From: Cavia porcellus
Lineage: Eukaryota; Chordata; Mammalia; Rodentia; Caviidae
Assembly: GCF_034190915.1 (NCBI RefSeq)
Contig: NW_026947507.1
Location: 35,365,501-35,429,500, forward strand
Direction: 5' to 3'
DNA length: 64,000 nt
The stretch's first letter is position 1. Every line of letters begins with the position of its first letter. The translations under genes and the position numbers were made by a program. Below the pieces are notes generated by a model. The model was not told where the DNA came from and did no database searches. It saw only the letters and a program-made list of their open reading frames with translations. Below, one piece after another: positions 40,535 to 64,000 of this stretch.

Positions 40535-41940
40535 GACTCCTGTCCTCATTGCTGCCCGGAGCTGCCTCCTGCTTGGCCCTGCCATTGTCTGCAGCTCCCC
40601 TCCAATGTGGGGGCTTCAGCTCCCAGGCTGACTTGGGACCTGGGTCTGTTGATCACAGCAGCCTAGGTTCCAGTGGGCCTCAGAGGTGCCAGGAACAAAA
40701 GAAACCACTTCCCCAGCAGCATGTGTCCTCCGCCTGCTCAGAGGAGCTGGGTGATGGCCAGTTTGCACCTGGACCCTGACCCTTGTGTGTTGTCCACACT
40801 GTACAGTCCACACTGACTGTGTGTGATCAGAGCCACAACCAGTAACAACTCCAGGAGTCACATGGAGACAGCTACTGGCTCCAAGGCCAGCCAGGACTCC
40901 AGGCCTGAAAGCTAGGGGTTAGAAGGAGCCCCTGACCAACACATTTGGTATCATGGAAGCTGCTACAACCTGACAGGTTTCTCCCTGCCTTCATGGTCAA
41001 GCTCCAGAGAAGGGACTATGAAGGGGACTGCAAAGGACGCCCTTTTCCCTGCCCTGCCCTCTCAGCGGCTATTGCAAAATTCCCAACCGCCTCGTGGCAA
41101 ATGCCCAAAACATGTTCCTCGCCCAGGCGGGGGCAGCTGCTAATGAGAACCTCGGGTGCAGCTGCAGCCAGGGTGGGCGAGGGCTGTGGAGCTGCGGAGC
41201 TGGGTGCCTGCTTCAGCCCCAGCTGCTTCCTCGCTGGCACCTCCTGAACCCGTCTCAGCAGGTCTACAACACCTGGGTAGCGAGGTCAGTGACCAGGGAG
41301 GGCTGGGCCTCATCCTCCAGCTCCTGCTCAGTGCCTGGAGTTCCTGATGGGTGGCCCTCCTTGGGGGCACAGGAGCTTGGGGTACAGACCAGGCAGGATG
41401 TACCAACTCCAGACCCCCCGAGGCTCGGCGGAGAGGGGCTGGGCATGGGCAGCCAGCTCTCCTTGCATGCCCTCTGCGTTTGGGGCCTGAATCTGTCTCA
41501 ACCTGCAGGAGCTCACGGGCGGCGCCAGGCATTACCTCACAGTGAGACTGCAGTTGCTGGCTCGGCTTCTGGGCAAGGAGGAGCAGGCCAGAGCCCCTTT
41601 TGCTTCCTTTTCCTGCCCATGCCTCTTCTAGAAACTGGGCGCGGGTTGCCAAGAGGCGACATGAAATAAGGGGAAACTCAGTGACCTCTATCTCTCCTGC
41701 ATTCCTCCCAGCGGGGGAGGACCCAGCTGCTGCTCCAAAGAACACTATGCACGCCTGCACACGGTTGCTGGTATGGGACAAGGGGCAGATCTCAGTGGGT
41801 GAACTGGGCCTGGACTTTGAGATTCTCCAGATGTTGGAGGGTCTAGGAGGCGTGGACCCTTCCCTCTAATCAATGCACTTTGTTATTTGCACGGTGTCTT
41901 CTCTAGACAGCACAGCAATAAACAGTGTGGAGTGCGTGGA
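40535..41940 (+). other. FHIP2B: FHIP2B 3' flank/3' untranslated region to the first AATAAA
   Basis: After the TGA (40532-40534) the first canonical AATAAA is at 41917-41922 (CAGCAATAAACAGTG), followed by GTGTGG-rich sequence. I found no earlier hexamer, so a 1.4-kb 3'UTR is the simplest reading. The stretch from about 41070 contains unexplained coding-like segments (see findings). Confidence 0.55.
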
Positions 41941-42349
41941 TATGCCGGCTCTGTTCTCCAGCCTTCCATCCATCCCCTGCCTAGCACTTCTATCTAAAGA
42001 AGACAAGCTCCTTTCCTTTTCCAGCTCTGAATCAGAGGGCGGTGGTACAGAGTAGTATAAGCCACATTTCACACCTTCCAGTTCACCTGTGCTTGAGCCT
42101 GCCACTCCTGGCCACCGATGGGGGGACAGGCCAGGAGGGAGCATCTGCATGCAGGTCTCTGTCCCTGTGTTTATTCTGTGGGTTCAGTCATGAGCAGTGG
42201 GCTTGATACTGAACAAACAAATTTTCCTTGGATATTTAGAGGGGAAGAGGGGCTCCTCTGAGGGGTCACCACAGCACTCCAGGGTCAGGCAGGCTGAGAA
42301 CTTGGGAAAGGGTCCTCCAGTGGCTTTTAACGTTTTAAAAGGCTTTTTA

Positions 42350-42780
42350 GTCGTGTGTGATGGTGCATACCTGTAATCCCAGCACTTGGAAGGCTGAGGG
42401 AGGAAAATTGCTGCAAGTGTGAGGTCAGCCCTGGCTACATAGTGAGTTCAAGACTAGCCCAAACTACATAGAACTTAATCTCAAAAAAAGAAGCAAAATG
42501 CTTTTTAAAATGCCAGTGCTCGGGGCTGGGGATTTAGCTCAGCGGCATAAGCGCCTGCCTTGCAAGTTGTGCTGTCGTGAGTTCGATCCCTGGTACCGAT
42601 AAAAACAACAACAAAAAAAAGACAAAAAAAAAAAAATGCCAGTGCTCAGCAGGATGCGGTGGTACACACTTATAATCCCAGCACTCAGGAGGCTGAGGCA
42701 GGAGCATCATTGCAAATTCAAGACCAGACTGAACTGCATAGGGAGACTGCCTCAAAAAAGATGAAAAAAAAAAAAAAAAT
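42350..42780 (+). repeat. B1-like, young ID-like, and B1-like SINEs between FHIP2B and NUDT18
   Basis: 42350-42495 and 42648-42780 are B1-like copies. 42522-42632 is an ID-like copy (GGGGCTGGGGATTTAGCTCA...GAGTTCGATCCCTGGTACCG, CAACAACAAAAAAAAGAC tail) flanked by the exact 15-bp repeat AAAATGCCAGTGCTC at 42507-42521 and 42633-42647. Confidence 0.88.
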
Positions 42781-43245
42781 AGCTCCAGTGCTAAGCCCCC
42801 TCCAGCAGTTCAGTCAGATGAAGGAAGACCGAGTGTCTATAAGCTCTCTGGATGATTCTAATGGGGCATCCGGCGTTGAAAACTACTGAGTGAACAGTGG
42901 AAATAACTACCACTGCCCTGCTAAATGGGTTTGGTTTGGGGGCCCCTCAGACACTAAGAGGAAAGAGATTAAAAGGGTTTGGCTCATCATTCAGATGTGT
43001 CCTCGGAGGGGCCCAGGATTCCTGATTCTCCCCACCCCATGCCAGAAAGACAAGCTGGTGGCCAGGAGAGGCTGGGAAGGGTCAGTAATTCTGGTCCATA
43101 CCAGCCGTCTAGAACGGAAGGCCATTAGCATTTCCCTGCTCAGAACCAGAATCTGTAGATGCAGTGATTTTATGTTTTTGTAGGTACGGTGATTTGCACA
43201 CGATAGACTTTCTTTGCTCATCAACTTTGGTTTTCCAGTAAAGCT

Positions 43246-44055
43246 TTTATTTAAAAAAAAAATAAATAAAAATTCTATTACTCTTTGCTGGGCTTTGCTG
43301 AAACCAAAAGCTTTAGTCCACATTGGGCTGAAAGTGTAAAGGCAGAGGCAGAAGAGCAGGTGGATAGGGATCAGAGCATGGAAGTTTGGGAGGAAAGAAA
43401 CATGTCTGGCTTCCATCCCATCTGCAGCTTCCTGGAATCCCTACTGCTCAACCCATACGGGTCTGAGCTGTAGTTCCATTAGGGAACTGGTTCTCTCACA
43501 GCCACCTCCTGCCTAGAGACAGTCCAGTAGCTTGGGCTGGAGGAGACAGCAGTACCTTGCAGTGTCAGAAGGGAGCAGCAGTTCCAGCAAGAGCCCCTTT
43601 ATTCTTTCCAAGAGATATTTAGGCAGGAAAGGAAGGGTAAAAAACATTATTTACATAGCATGCGGTCCTCTTATTTTTATTTTTTTAAAAACATTTTTTA
43701 TGGGGCCCTCTTTTGAGGACCTCCCTATATTCCTCTCCAAGTCCAAAAGGATCAGTGTGAAGATCTTCAGTGTGGTGGGCAAGGGGTTCAGAAAGCTCCT
43801 GGACTCTGGAAGAAGCATCCATATGGCCTCAAGGCAGTCAGGCCTTTGAGCTCTGCGCTCCTCGTTTAGTTAAAGGCACTGTTCTTTTGGTGCAAAGTGG
43901 GGGTCGGCTGCATGAAGTACCCTTTGGCCAGGAGAACCGGTCCTGCACCCTCTGCATCAGGATCCCTGACTGCCAGCCTCTTGTCAGCCTCAGAGGAGGC
44001 AGAGTCCCATGGAGAGGATGCAGCTGCCCAGTTCCTGACGCCTACTGGCCCCTCC
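43246..44055 (-). other. NUDT18: NUDT18 3' untranslated region with two candidate poly(A) signals
   Basis: On the minus strand, AATAAA occurs at plus coordinates 43598-43603 and 43246-43251, giving 3'UTRs of about 0.45 or 0.8 kb. The distal one is next to an A/T homopolymer (43251-43270). I cannot tell which is used. Confidence 0.55.
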
Positions 44056-46280
44056 CTATCTGTTTACAGGGACAACAGAAGATTCCTGGAGCCTCTGGAG
44101 AAGCTGGCTCTGTAGGTCTCCCTCTATCACCTTCCACCAAAAGTAGTTCTCACCCCGAATCTTAGGGGGCTCATCTTGGCTTCCTGGGTTCCGAAAAGCC
44201 ACTGTCACCAGGGCATTGAGGCAGATGCCATCTGTTTGGTCTCTGCCCAGGTGCTGCAACCCAAGCAACCCCTTGGTTTCCACTGTCAAATTGTGAAGGG
44301 TCAGACACTCCTGCAGCAGCCGCAGGATGGCCACCTTGATGCCACCCCTCTGCTCCATCAGGGTAAAGCCACAGGCAGCAATGGGCAAGTGTGGTATCCC
44401 CACCATGCCCACCAGTACCCACACAGTCTGGACACTGGTAAAAGTGACAACAAGCCTCAGGCATATCACACTGCAAGGCAACTCCTGGGGCAGAACCAGA
44501 GGGTGCCTAGCCTGCTGGTGGTACTTGGCGGCCAGCTCAATCAGGTACAGAATGTCATGGGCTCGAAGCGGACTGGGCAGGGAGATCCTCGGGTACCAGC
44601 CAGCCTGCAGAGACTCGGCATCTGCCTCCTTCAGCGTCTTGAGAATTCCACCTAGGGGAGATTTAAGGGACAAGGAGGGGAGAGGGTATGTCCTGTGAGT
44701 AGTAACAGAGCTAAGTGTGGTAGTGGACTCTAGGAGGCTGAGGCAGGAAGAAAGCAAGTTTGAGCCAAGCCTGGAAAACAGTGACTTATGGAGACTCCTG
44801 TTCAAAACAAAAGAGACTGGAATGTAGTTCAGGGCAAAGGCCTTGGGTTCATTCAATTCCCAGTATCCCCACCACCACCACAAAAAGAAGTATCAGGTCT
44901 GGCAGAAAAAATTAACACGTAGGCACACCAATCATGACCTCTCAGGCTGCAACCAGCCAGTAATTGGCCAGTACCAGTCAGAATAGGGTGCTGGCTGCAA
45001 AGGGGCCCATCTTCTGGAAGAATAAGCTGGGGGAAAAGGGACAATCAGCTCTAGCTCAAGTGCCACTAGGTGGGCCCTACCTGTGGCGCGAGCGAGGAAC
45101 ACGAAGCGGATCCAGGAGGGACCCCGCTCCTCCATGGACAGCAGCGTCACGGGCTCACAGTGCAGCCCAGCCTCCTCCCTCACCTCCCGCTGCAGCGCCT
45201 CCACGATGGTCTCCCCGGGCTCCATTCGCCCTGCAGGAAGGTACCATGACCCTCGGCACTCCCTCTTAGCCTCCTGGATCAGCAGCACCTCATCCTAGGG
45301 AAGGAGAGAGAGAGACTCTTAGCGCCCACTATGGTCAGCAGCTCTCCGTACCCCGAGGCCACCTTGGGTCTCAAACAGGGTACCCCACGATTCCCTTCCT
45401 AGTGGACACCTTGCAGTGTATCCGGAGACAGCGCCTTTGGGGCTAGCAGCTGCAGCTGTCTCCTCTGCACTAATTCATCTACTGGATTTAGAGAGGTTCC
45501 TTTACAGGAAGGGGCTGAGATCCCTGGAAGCTGCTTCTGAGGCTGGAGAGGAGGCCCAAAGGTAGGGCTGCCACTATCCTACAGTGATTTATGTCTTTCT
45601 ATGTCACCGTGTAGCTTCCGCCTCCTCATAGTCAGGCTGGGCTTTGAAACTGACCCCCACCTCCACCCTGCTCTGTAAGACCTGTCCCTATGGCCCTGGC
45701 TCTTGTAGTTACAATATTGACGGAGTAGGGATGAGCACCAAAAAGAGCTCCTAGGGGTTAGGAGGCTCCACTGTAAACTCCTCTCTACTCCCCGTGGGGG
45801 CAGGAGGTCTTAGAAGCCCGGCAGCCCTGCCAAGAGAGCCCAGTCTGCGTTGGGCACCGCGATAGGCGCTTGGGAAGGGAAGCGGAAGACCACAATCCTC
45901 TCTTCTAGGACCTGAGGCCTAGCGGCCGTGATGGGCGGCCAGGGCCTCTGTTCCCTCCTCTATCTGCATGATCTCGGAGCTCAGATCCTAGTGTGAGAGT
46001 GCTTTGTAAAACTGGGAAGCGTCACGCACAGGGGGTGGCCGCGGCCGTCAGTCTTCGGTCCCCACCTGGGCCGGCTGCGCGCTCCCGAGGCCCCGTGGGG
46101 CCGGCGGGGGACGCTCACCTGCTCGTTGAGGAACACGGCCAGCACCACGTAGCAGACATCCCTCCGCAGCCGCACGGGAGCCCGGGGCTCGCCCGCCGGC
46201 TCTGAGTCACAGCGCTGCACCGGCAGCCCCTGGCCCCCTAGCACGGCCACCAGCTGCCCCTCCAGGCTTTCCGAGGCCAT
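44056..46280 (-). CDS. NUDT18: Nudix hydrolase 18, complete, 3 coding exons
   Basis: NUDT18 (MTH3) hydrolyses 8-oxo-dGDP, 8-oxo-GDP and related oxidised nucleoside diphosphates to monophosphates, keeping them out of nucleic acid. Minus-strand coding exons: 46119-46280 (54 codons from ATG), 45081-45294, and 44056-44651 ending in TAG. The total is 323 residues, the length I recall for human. The Nudix box is complete within exon 2: G-x5-E-x7-REVREEAGL begins at the Gly of AGRMEPGE, so the metal-binding Glu residues are present. The C-terminal third ([17 protein letters not shown]... ending VVPVNR) matches the family. The gene is convergent with FHIP2B. A longer frame is open upstream of the chosen ATG (see findings); I chose MASE because it aligns with the human start. 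Confidence 0.96.
44700..44885 (+). repeat. B1-like SINE in NUDT18 intron 2
   Basis: GTGGTAGTGGACTCTAGGAGGCTGAGGCAGG, then AGCCAAGCCTGGAAAACAG and a diverged ID-like end (GACTGGAATGTAGTTCAGGGC...CCCAGTATCCCC). Confidence 0.65.
45081..45294 (-). other. NUDT18: NUDT18 exon 2, Nudix box exon
   Basis: 214 nt encoding [20 protein letters not shown] through the Nudix signature. The catalytic helix carries REVREEAGL, with all family-invariant Gly, Arg and Glu residues visible. The acceptor is CCCTAG and the donor GTAGGG. Confidence 0.93.
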
Positions 46281-46510
46281 TAGGTCCCCCGGGGGGCGGC
46301 AGACCCGAACCCAGCGGACCCCGCCGGCGGGCGGGCTGGGACGTGCGAAGCATGGGACCCTGCGCCCTCGCCCTCCAACCCGGCGGACTCGGGCCAGCGC
46401 GAACGCGGAAGCTGATAGGTCGCGCGTCACCGCGGCCTGCGCCGATTGGCCAGCCCACGGAGTCGCCTAGGGGGCGGGGTCAGCTCATGAAGGGGCGGGG
46501 CGTCCTCTGG
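46020..46510 (-). promoter_or_regulatory. NUDT18: CpG-island promoter of NUDT18
   Basis: A CpG-rich block spans exon 1. Upstream on the minus strand are a CCAAT box (GATTGG at 46444-46449 on plus) and two GC boxes (GGGGGCGGGG near 46470; GGGGCGGGG at 46492-46500). Their spacing suggests transcription starts at roughly 46340-46400. No TATA box. Confidence 0.65.
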
Positions 46511-46701
46511 GCGTCTTAGGGACCCAAGTCCAGCTTCGGCTGTCCTGTGTCACCCCTCGCTTTCTTTCAGTCCCTCTCAGGATGCCTCCCGCTCCGACTT
46601 CGCTCATTACCTACGCACACTTGTCCGTGCCGGCCCGACGATGTCGTCATCCTGCCTGCAGGTGTTGGGCGCCTTTGCGGACAGTGGTGTCACAAGCTCG
46701 A

Positions 46702-46709
46702 TGACGTCA
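46702..46709. promoter_or_regulatory. Palindromic CRE site (TGACGTCA) upstream of NUDT18
   Basis: A perfect 8-bp CREB/ATF palindrome about 420 bp 5' of the NUDT18 ATG. Chance occurrence is possible, but location near a CpG-island promoter favours function. Confidence 0.4.
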
Positions 46710-46759
46710 CGCAGCCCTGGGCCAGTCACTTGGACCCACTGTCTGCTTTTATCATAAAC

Positions 46760-48320
46760 AAACTAAGACATTGCCCGAGATGATCGCTTCCCAAATAACT
46801 TCCTTCTTACTCCTTAAAATGTACTGAATGTCACAGTACATTTTTGTATTGAATGGCACATACACTGTCGCCATGGAGATTCTGATCTAGTTGGAGAGAT
46901 GGACACAGACATGTCATAAAAAGTCACCTGAGGGTAGGAGACTAAGTATTAAATGACTGGTTTGGGCAGAAGATGTGACAGAGGAGGGAGGAGGCAGGGC
47001 TGAGATGCGGGATGATGGAGTGGGAGTCAGCAGCCTTCCTCAGCGCCCCCTGCCCACCCCATTTCTTATGCAGCGTCGGGTCTCTCTGCAGACTGTGCCC
47101 GTTGAGGGCTGGGGCATGGGGAACAGGGTGTGGGTTGTTTTGGGCGGCTCCTGTTTCTCTCCCAGCCTGACCTTTCCTCCTCAGAGCTTCCTTTAACCTC
47201 CTGTCAGGACAGAAGGCAGAGCCAGCTGGAAAGAATCGACAAGCAAGCCAAGTCTGGGCTCCCCACGATGTCCGATGTCCGGGAGGCCTCCCCTTCCTCC
47301 CTCCTGCTGGCTTTGTGCACCTCCCTTTGGTGACTGGATGAGGGGCTTGGCGATTTTGACATAGCTTTGGACTTCAAGCCAGATGTCTAGCCACTGCTGG
47401 CTGGCTGGCTCTTTCTGTGCTCCTGGGTAAGCTATGTCCTCAGTTTCCTTATCTGTGCTGTCAGGTCACAACAGCCCTCATTTAACAGGGTGTTGGGAAG
47501 CCAAGGTGTGCAGAGAGATGCTGTGTGGACAGTCCAGCCAGGCTGCTTGCCAGTTCTGCAGGCCGGGCCCTAACAACCACAGCCCTTGTCCGTCCCACGT
47601 GAAAATGGGCTGCCCTACAACTGCACTCCACTGTCAGGAGTCCCAGCCACGTGGGACTGGCGTCCTTATGTCCTCCTCAACCACTGATGCTACTGCATGT
47701 TGTCTGCATCTGGGTCCCTGGGTCAGGTGGTGGAATCTCGTAGGCCCAAAAATGTTTGAAGACTGTGGATCTGTGCTCTGGTGCAGTTCTAAGAACTCCC
47801 ATGCCACAAACAACTAAACTTGTGTGGGTCGGGACCCAGGGGCTCCACAGCAGCCTGTTGACATATTTGCTCCTTGTGTGTGTTCATATCCCTCAGTTTT
47901 CCCATCTGTGAAGTGGGGCAGCCTTGGTTACAGACTCCTTTCTGCCTCCCAGGGATGAATCGAGAGAGAGTGAGGTCATGTCTGGGCAGGGCTCTGGGAG
48001 CTTCAGAGGCACCCTATGATAAACACCAGGCGGTCTAACTGCCTAGAAGAACAGAGGCTGCCACAAACCACAGCTCTGCTCCCCATTATCAAGGGAGTGG
48101 GGCACGCACTTCTCTCCTGTGGAGCGGGCATCGGCCCCCTTCCAGACAGAGCTGAGGCAATAGAATAGGCAGATGTCCTGAAGGCTCCTTCCTGCTGTGC
48201 TGGCTGAGACAACAAAGAGAGAGCATTGCCCAAGCCTTGGGAGAAAGAGGCAGGTCAGAGCCGGAGGCCCTGAGACAAAAAGAAGAAAGTGAGGGAGCAA
48301 AGGAGATGAAAACAAGGCTT
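46760..48320. other. NUDT18-HR intergenic DNA, left part
   Basis: No gene recognised. MIR-like fragments are seen near 47400-47480 (GTCCTCAGTTTCCTTATCTG) and 47885-48000 (CTCAGTTTTCCCATCTGTGAAG). A short GC-balanced frame near 47434-47817 has no recognisable product. Confidence 0.5.
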
Positions 48321-48324
48321 AGGC

Positions 48325-48470
48325 TGGGTAAGGTGGGACACAACTGTAACCCCAGCACTCAGGAAGCTGAGGCAGGAAAACTGAATTGGAGCCAAGCCCG
48401 AACTACATAATGAGTTCAAGGCCAGCCTGTACTACATAGTGAGACTAAAAACAAAAAGCAAAACAAAAAA
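48325..48470 (+). repeat. B1-like SINE
   Basis: GGGTAAGGTGGGACACAACTG, AAGCTGAGGCAGGAAAACTG, and the GAGTTCAAGGCCAGCCTGTAC unit, then an AAAACAAAAAGC tail. Confidence 0.8.
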
Positions 48471-49734
48471 CAGTGACAAAATACTTACAGCAAGACTGTG
48501 GGTGTCCTTTGTTTCTAGAAGGGGAGGGATGCGGCTAGCATGGGTGGCCAGTCTTTGTGGCAGACAGGAGTGGACTGACACATACACCCTCATGGAGTGA
48601 AGACTGAGCTGGCCACTTGGGCCATGAATCTGCATATGTTATGAACACAAAGCTAGAAGGCTTGGGGTAGGCAGGCTTGGGGACACAGGGATGGGAATGG
48701 GGACAGGGACAGAGACAGGGATAGGCAGTCAGGGTGAGGACATGGTCTGTGATGATGGTCATTTACAGAGCAGCGGCTCCGCTCTCTTGACAGAGTAGGG
48801 AGGCTGAGGAGGACAGTGGCCCGCCAGGGGAGGAGGACGTCTGGCTGCAGAGGGGGAGGTTCTGCCACTGGCTCCCTGTGTGACCTTGGGGAAGCCTTGG
48901 GCCTTGTCAGATGTTGGCATTGTTGGATCCTGGAGTAGAAAAAGAACATTAGTGGTGAAATCCCAACGAATTCTGTCGTGTTGCTGAGAGTTCACATCAA
49001 TGTTAATGGCTTAGTTTTGATAAAGGCACCGTGTTTATGTAAGATGTTCCCATTAGGGGAAGCTGGGTGAAGGATAATTGGGAACTTTTTGTGCTGTCTT
49101 TGTGGCCTGACTATAAATCTGAAGTTATTTCAAAATAGAAAGTTAGAATTTTATAAGAAAGAGACGGAAGCAGATGTTGCCTATGTGCACCCCGAATTTA
49201 CTTCTGGTGCTGTGGCTTGTGTGTCTGTCTCATGTGGGTCAGAGACAGGGGCTTCGGCAGAGGGTGGGTGATGGGCTGCTGACCCCAGCCAAAGTAGAGG
49301 CCCAAGGTGTCTTCATGGGGAACACTGCCCTAAGTGCTCCAGGGTCAGTGCCCACCTTGGCAGACTCCATTTCTAGATCCAGTCCTAGGACAAATGGGTA
49401 TTCATCCACCTGCTGGGGCAGTGAGTCACACCAAATATGCCCCTGAACACCAAATGTGATCCACCAGGGAAGGGGAGAGAAGGTGAGGTCGTGTGGGGAA
49501 GAGAGAGGCTCGGGGACTTGTCCAGCCCCACCCCGATGCACAAAGTGCCGAGCAGCATCTTCCCAGGAAAGACTCTGTATTTTGGGCTCCGGGGTGACAT
49601 CAGGACAGTCTTGAAGGTGAGGTGTAAATAGCAATGTGTCATCCAGTGCTGCCTGGAACACAATCAGCTCTAAAGTGCATGCAGTAGGAGGACAGAGAAG
49701 AGGGCAAGCTTCTCTTTAAATTCTGTGAAGCGCT

Positions 49735-49945
49735 AAGACTGCACCATAAATGAGGTGGCTTGAGTCAGAAAATTTGGTTCAAATCCCAGCTTTGCCACTA
49801 AAATTGCTGTGTGACCTTGGGTGACTTATTTAACCCCAATTTGCCGGTTTTTTTCCTCTGAAAAATGGAAATTCTATCTGCCTCAAAATAGTGACACAAA
49901 TTAAGAGATATCATTTAAGTGAAAAGGCATTAAGTAAAAGAAAGA
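49735..49945 (+). repeat. MIR-like ancient SINE
   Basis: GGTTCAAATCCCAGCTTTGCC, CTGTGTGACCTTGGGTGAC, TTATTTAACCCC and CTCTGAAAAATGGAAATTC follow the MIR order closely, including its tRNA-like B-box remnant. Confidence 0.8.
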
Positions 49946-50343
49946 CATGGCACAGAAAACATAATTTTTCTGTTTTTTTTTTTCTTTTTAATCCTAAGAA
50001 AAAGTGAAAGTAACTGAACCTACAGTGAGGAAACCTAACTTTTTTTAAAAAATGTAGATGGTTATGTAAATCATGGCACCACTGATTAATGAAATACACG
50101 CAGCCACTTAAAATGAAGACTAGGCAGCAATACCGAAAATGATTACAATCCTGTGTTAAGAGAAAGCAACCAAATCCGAGGTGCCCCAATTCACCCATGT
50201 GCACAACAGATGCCTAGAGAAGATGCTAGAAAGAAATCCACCCAAATACTCAGAGTGGTTGGGTCACGGATGATAGAGATGGGTGTCAGGTGGCTATCTT
50301 ATTTTCCAAATGTCCTCAACATGTTACACTTATAATAAAAAAT

Positions 50344-51544
50344 TTTATTTAATAAAAAAAATTCCCCAAACCACAGCAGGAACAATTAGGGATGACGCGA
50401 GGTGGAGTGTTGCTGGGGTAGAAATACATGGGGTAGGGGGCGGAGGGCTGAGCCACACCAGGGCCTCGGGGACAGGGCAGGGAGGGGATAGCAGCAGCAT
50501 TTGAGGTGGGGAAGCTCGGTCCCCAGGCTGTGGCCACCGTGGGTGGTGGGGCTGGGCACAGGCTCCCCTGCGCCTCCCTCCAGCGTGGGGCAGACAGGAG
50601 AGGCGGGTGGCCTGGAGTTTATGGGGACAGGGGGGTTCTGGAGTCCACAGCTGATGTCGCACAGGGAATCTACTCAGTGCTGTGCAGGGGACTTCCTCAC
50701 TTCCGTCTGCTGTCACACTCAAGGGTATCTTCAGGGGGCAGCGCCCCGGAAGGCTCCAGGCTCCCAGAGGAAGAACAGGCCAGGGTGTTTGAGGGGACCC
50801 CTGTCCCCTCCTGCCTTTGTCTGTGTGCCTCTGCTCCAGGGCAAATTTCCTTGTTTCTCCTCCCATCCCAGACCATGTGGCCTGCAAGAGCAGGGCCAAC
50901 CACATTGGCAGCATCACAAAACAACAGATTTTAATGGAAATCACACAGTAAGGAGGGAGGTGGGAGGCTGCAGTGGGGGCAAGGTGGCACGGCCCATGTC
51001 ATTCCCTCCAGCCTGGGCAGTCCCTGATGCCCTGTCCCCCATGCTTAACAGCAATTCTGGCAAGAGGGCAGGGTTTCTGTGGCCCCTAGTCCAGCACAGC
51101 CGCAGCATGCAGGGCTGCCTGGAAACCCAGTGAGGGTGTGGGTGGTTTAAGCAGAGCTTGGGACACAGGTAGGGATTAGGCAGCGGAAGAAAGTGTTGCT
51201 TAAGCCAGAATGATTCCCAAGGTCTCCCCAAGAAAGGGCTGTTTGTCTCCTGGATTGTGGCACAGGGATTGGAGGGAGAGTGTTCCACCTCTCCATGGTA
51301 CGACCTGGTACCATGGAGAGGGGCACAGGGTAGAGCAGGTGCCAGCCTGCAACAGGCAGGTGTGTCAGTGGCACTACGGTTGGCTTTACTGCCAGGACAA
51401 GGGCAAGGAATGGGGTAGAGTGGTGTTTGTGGGATTGGCCCAAAGTCCCTAAGTCCCCCAGTGCTATTCCCTGATGAAAATATGTCTGGCCTGAGCACCT
51501 GGTCTACCCGCCCACCACTCCTTCCCCTAGACACCAAGGGTCCC
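50344..51544 (-). other. HR: HR 3' untranslated region and poly(A) signal
   Basis: From the stop codon (51545-51547) about 1.2 kb of non-coding sequence runs to AATAAA on the minus strand (TTTATT at 50344-50349 on plus), beside an A/T-rich end. The length is compatible with the long 3'UTR known for HR. Confidence 0.7.

Positions 51545-64000
<12,456 letters not shown>

Noticed and set aside
41140..41781. A 213-codon minus-strand frame between FHIP2B and NUDT18
   Set aside because: No recognisable protein character. Plus-strand pieces in the same place look more protein-like and are reported as a finding instead.

Overview
The window is vertebrate nuclear DNA from a rodent. It has GT-AG spliced genes with long introns, CpG-rich promoters and dense SINEs of two rodent types: 7SL-derived B1-like elements and tRNA-derived ID-like elements. 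The ID consensus (an A box like TAGCTCAGCGG, a B box like GAGTTCGATCCC, and a GATAAAAA...GAAAAAGACAAAA tail) is not the mouse or rat ID. A non-murid rodent, perhaps castorimorph, is a weak guess from memory of SINE types. I see no prokaryotic or viral genes, no CRISPR and no functional tRNA or rRNA gene.

Layout. (1) 1-23.3 kb: DMTN (dematin, actin-bundling headpiece protein), + strand. All 15 coding exons are present and give 405 codons, the length I recall for human dematin. (2) 23.3-28.7 kb: intergenic SINE field, with a candidate minus-strand processed retrocopy at 27.3-28.0 kb. (3) 28.7-41.9 kb: FHIP2B (FAM160B2/RAI16), + strand, 17 coding exons, 742 codons. (4) 43.2-46.5 kb: NUDT18, - strand, 3 coding exons, 323 codons. 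(5) 46.5-50.3 kb: intergenic. (6) 50.3-64.0 kb: HR (hairless, JmjC nuclear-receptor corepressor), - strand, the C-terminal 1011 codons in 18 exons. Its 5' part lies beyond the right edge. The order DMTN-FHIP2B-NUDT18-HR matches human 8p21.3 and mouse chromosome 14, so this is an ordinary conserved syntenic block.

The four genes do not form one pathway. They cover membrane-skeleton actin bundling (DMTN), an FTS-Hook-FHIP dynein-adaptor paralogue (FHIP2B), oxidised-nucleotide diphosphate clean-up (NUDT18) and transcriptional corepression in skin and brain (HR). FHIP2B and NUDT18 are convergent; NUDT18 and HR are co-oriented.

I found no undescribed multi-gene system. The points worth a second look are fine-scale: an 8-nt microexon and a 66-nt cassette in DMTN, a competing splice donor in DMTN, a candidate 29-nt poison exon in FHIP2B, an in-frame upstream ATG in NUDT18, a GAG acceptor on the HR 165-nt cassette, a TIR-bounded 629-bp DNA transposon, and an unassigned coding-like stretch 3' of FHIP2B. 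All exon boundaries were placed by reading frame, splice sites and remembered human proteins; no alignment was run.
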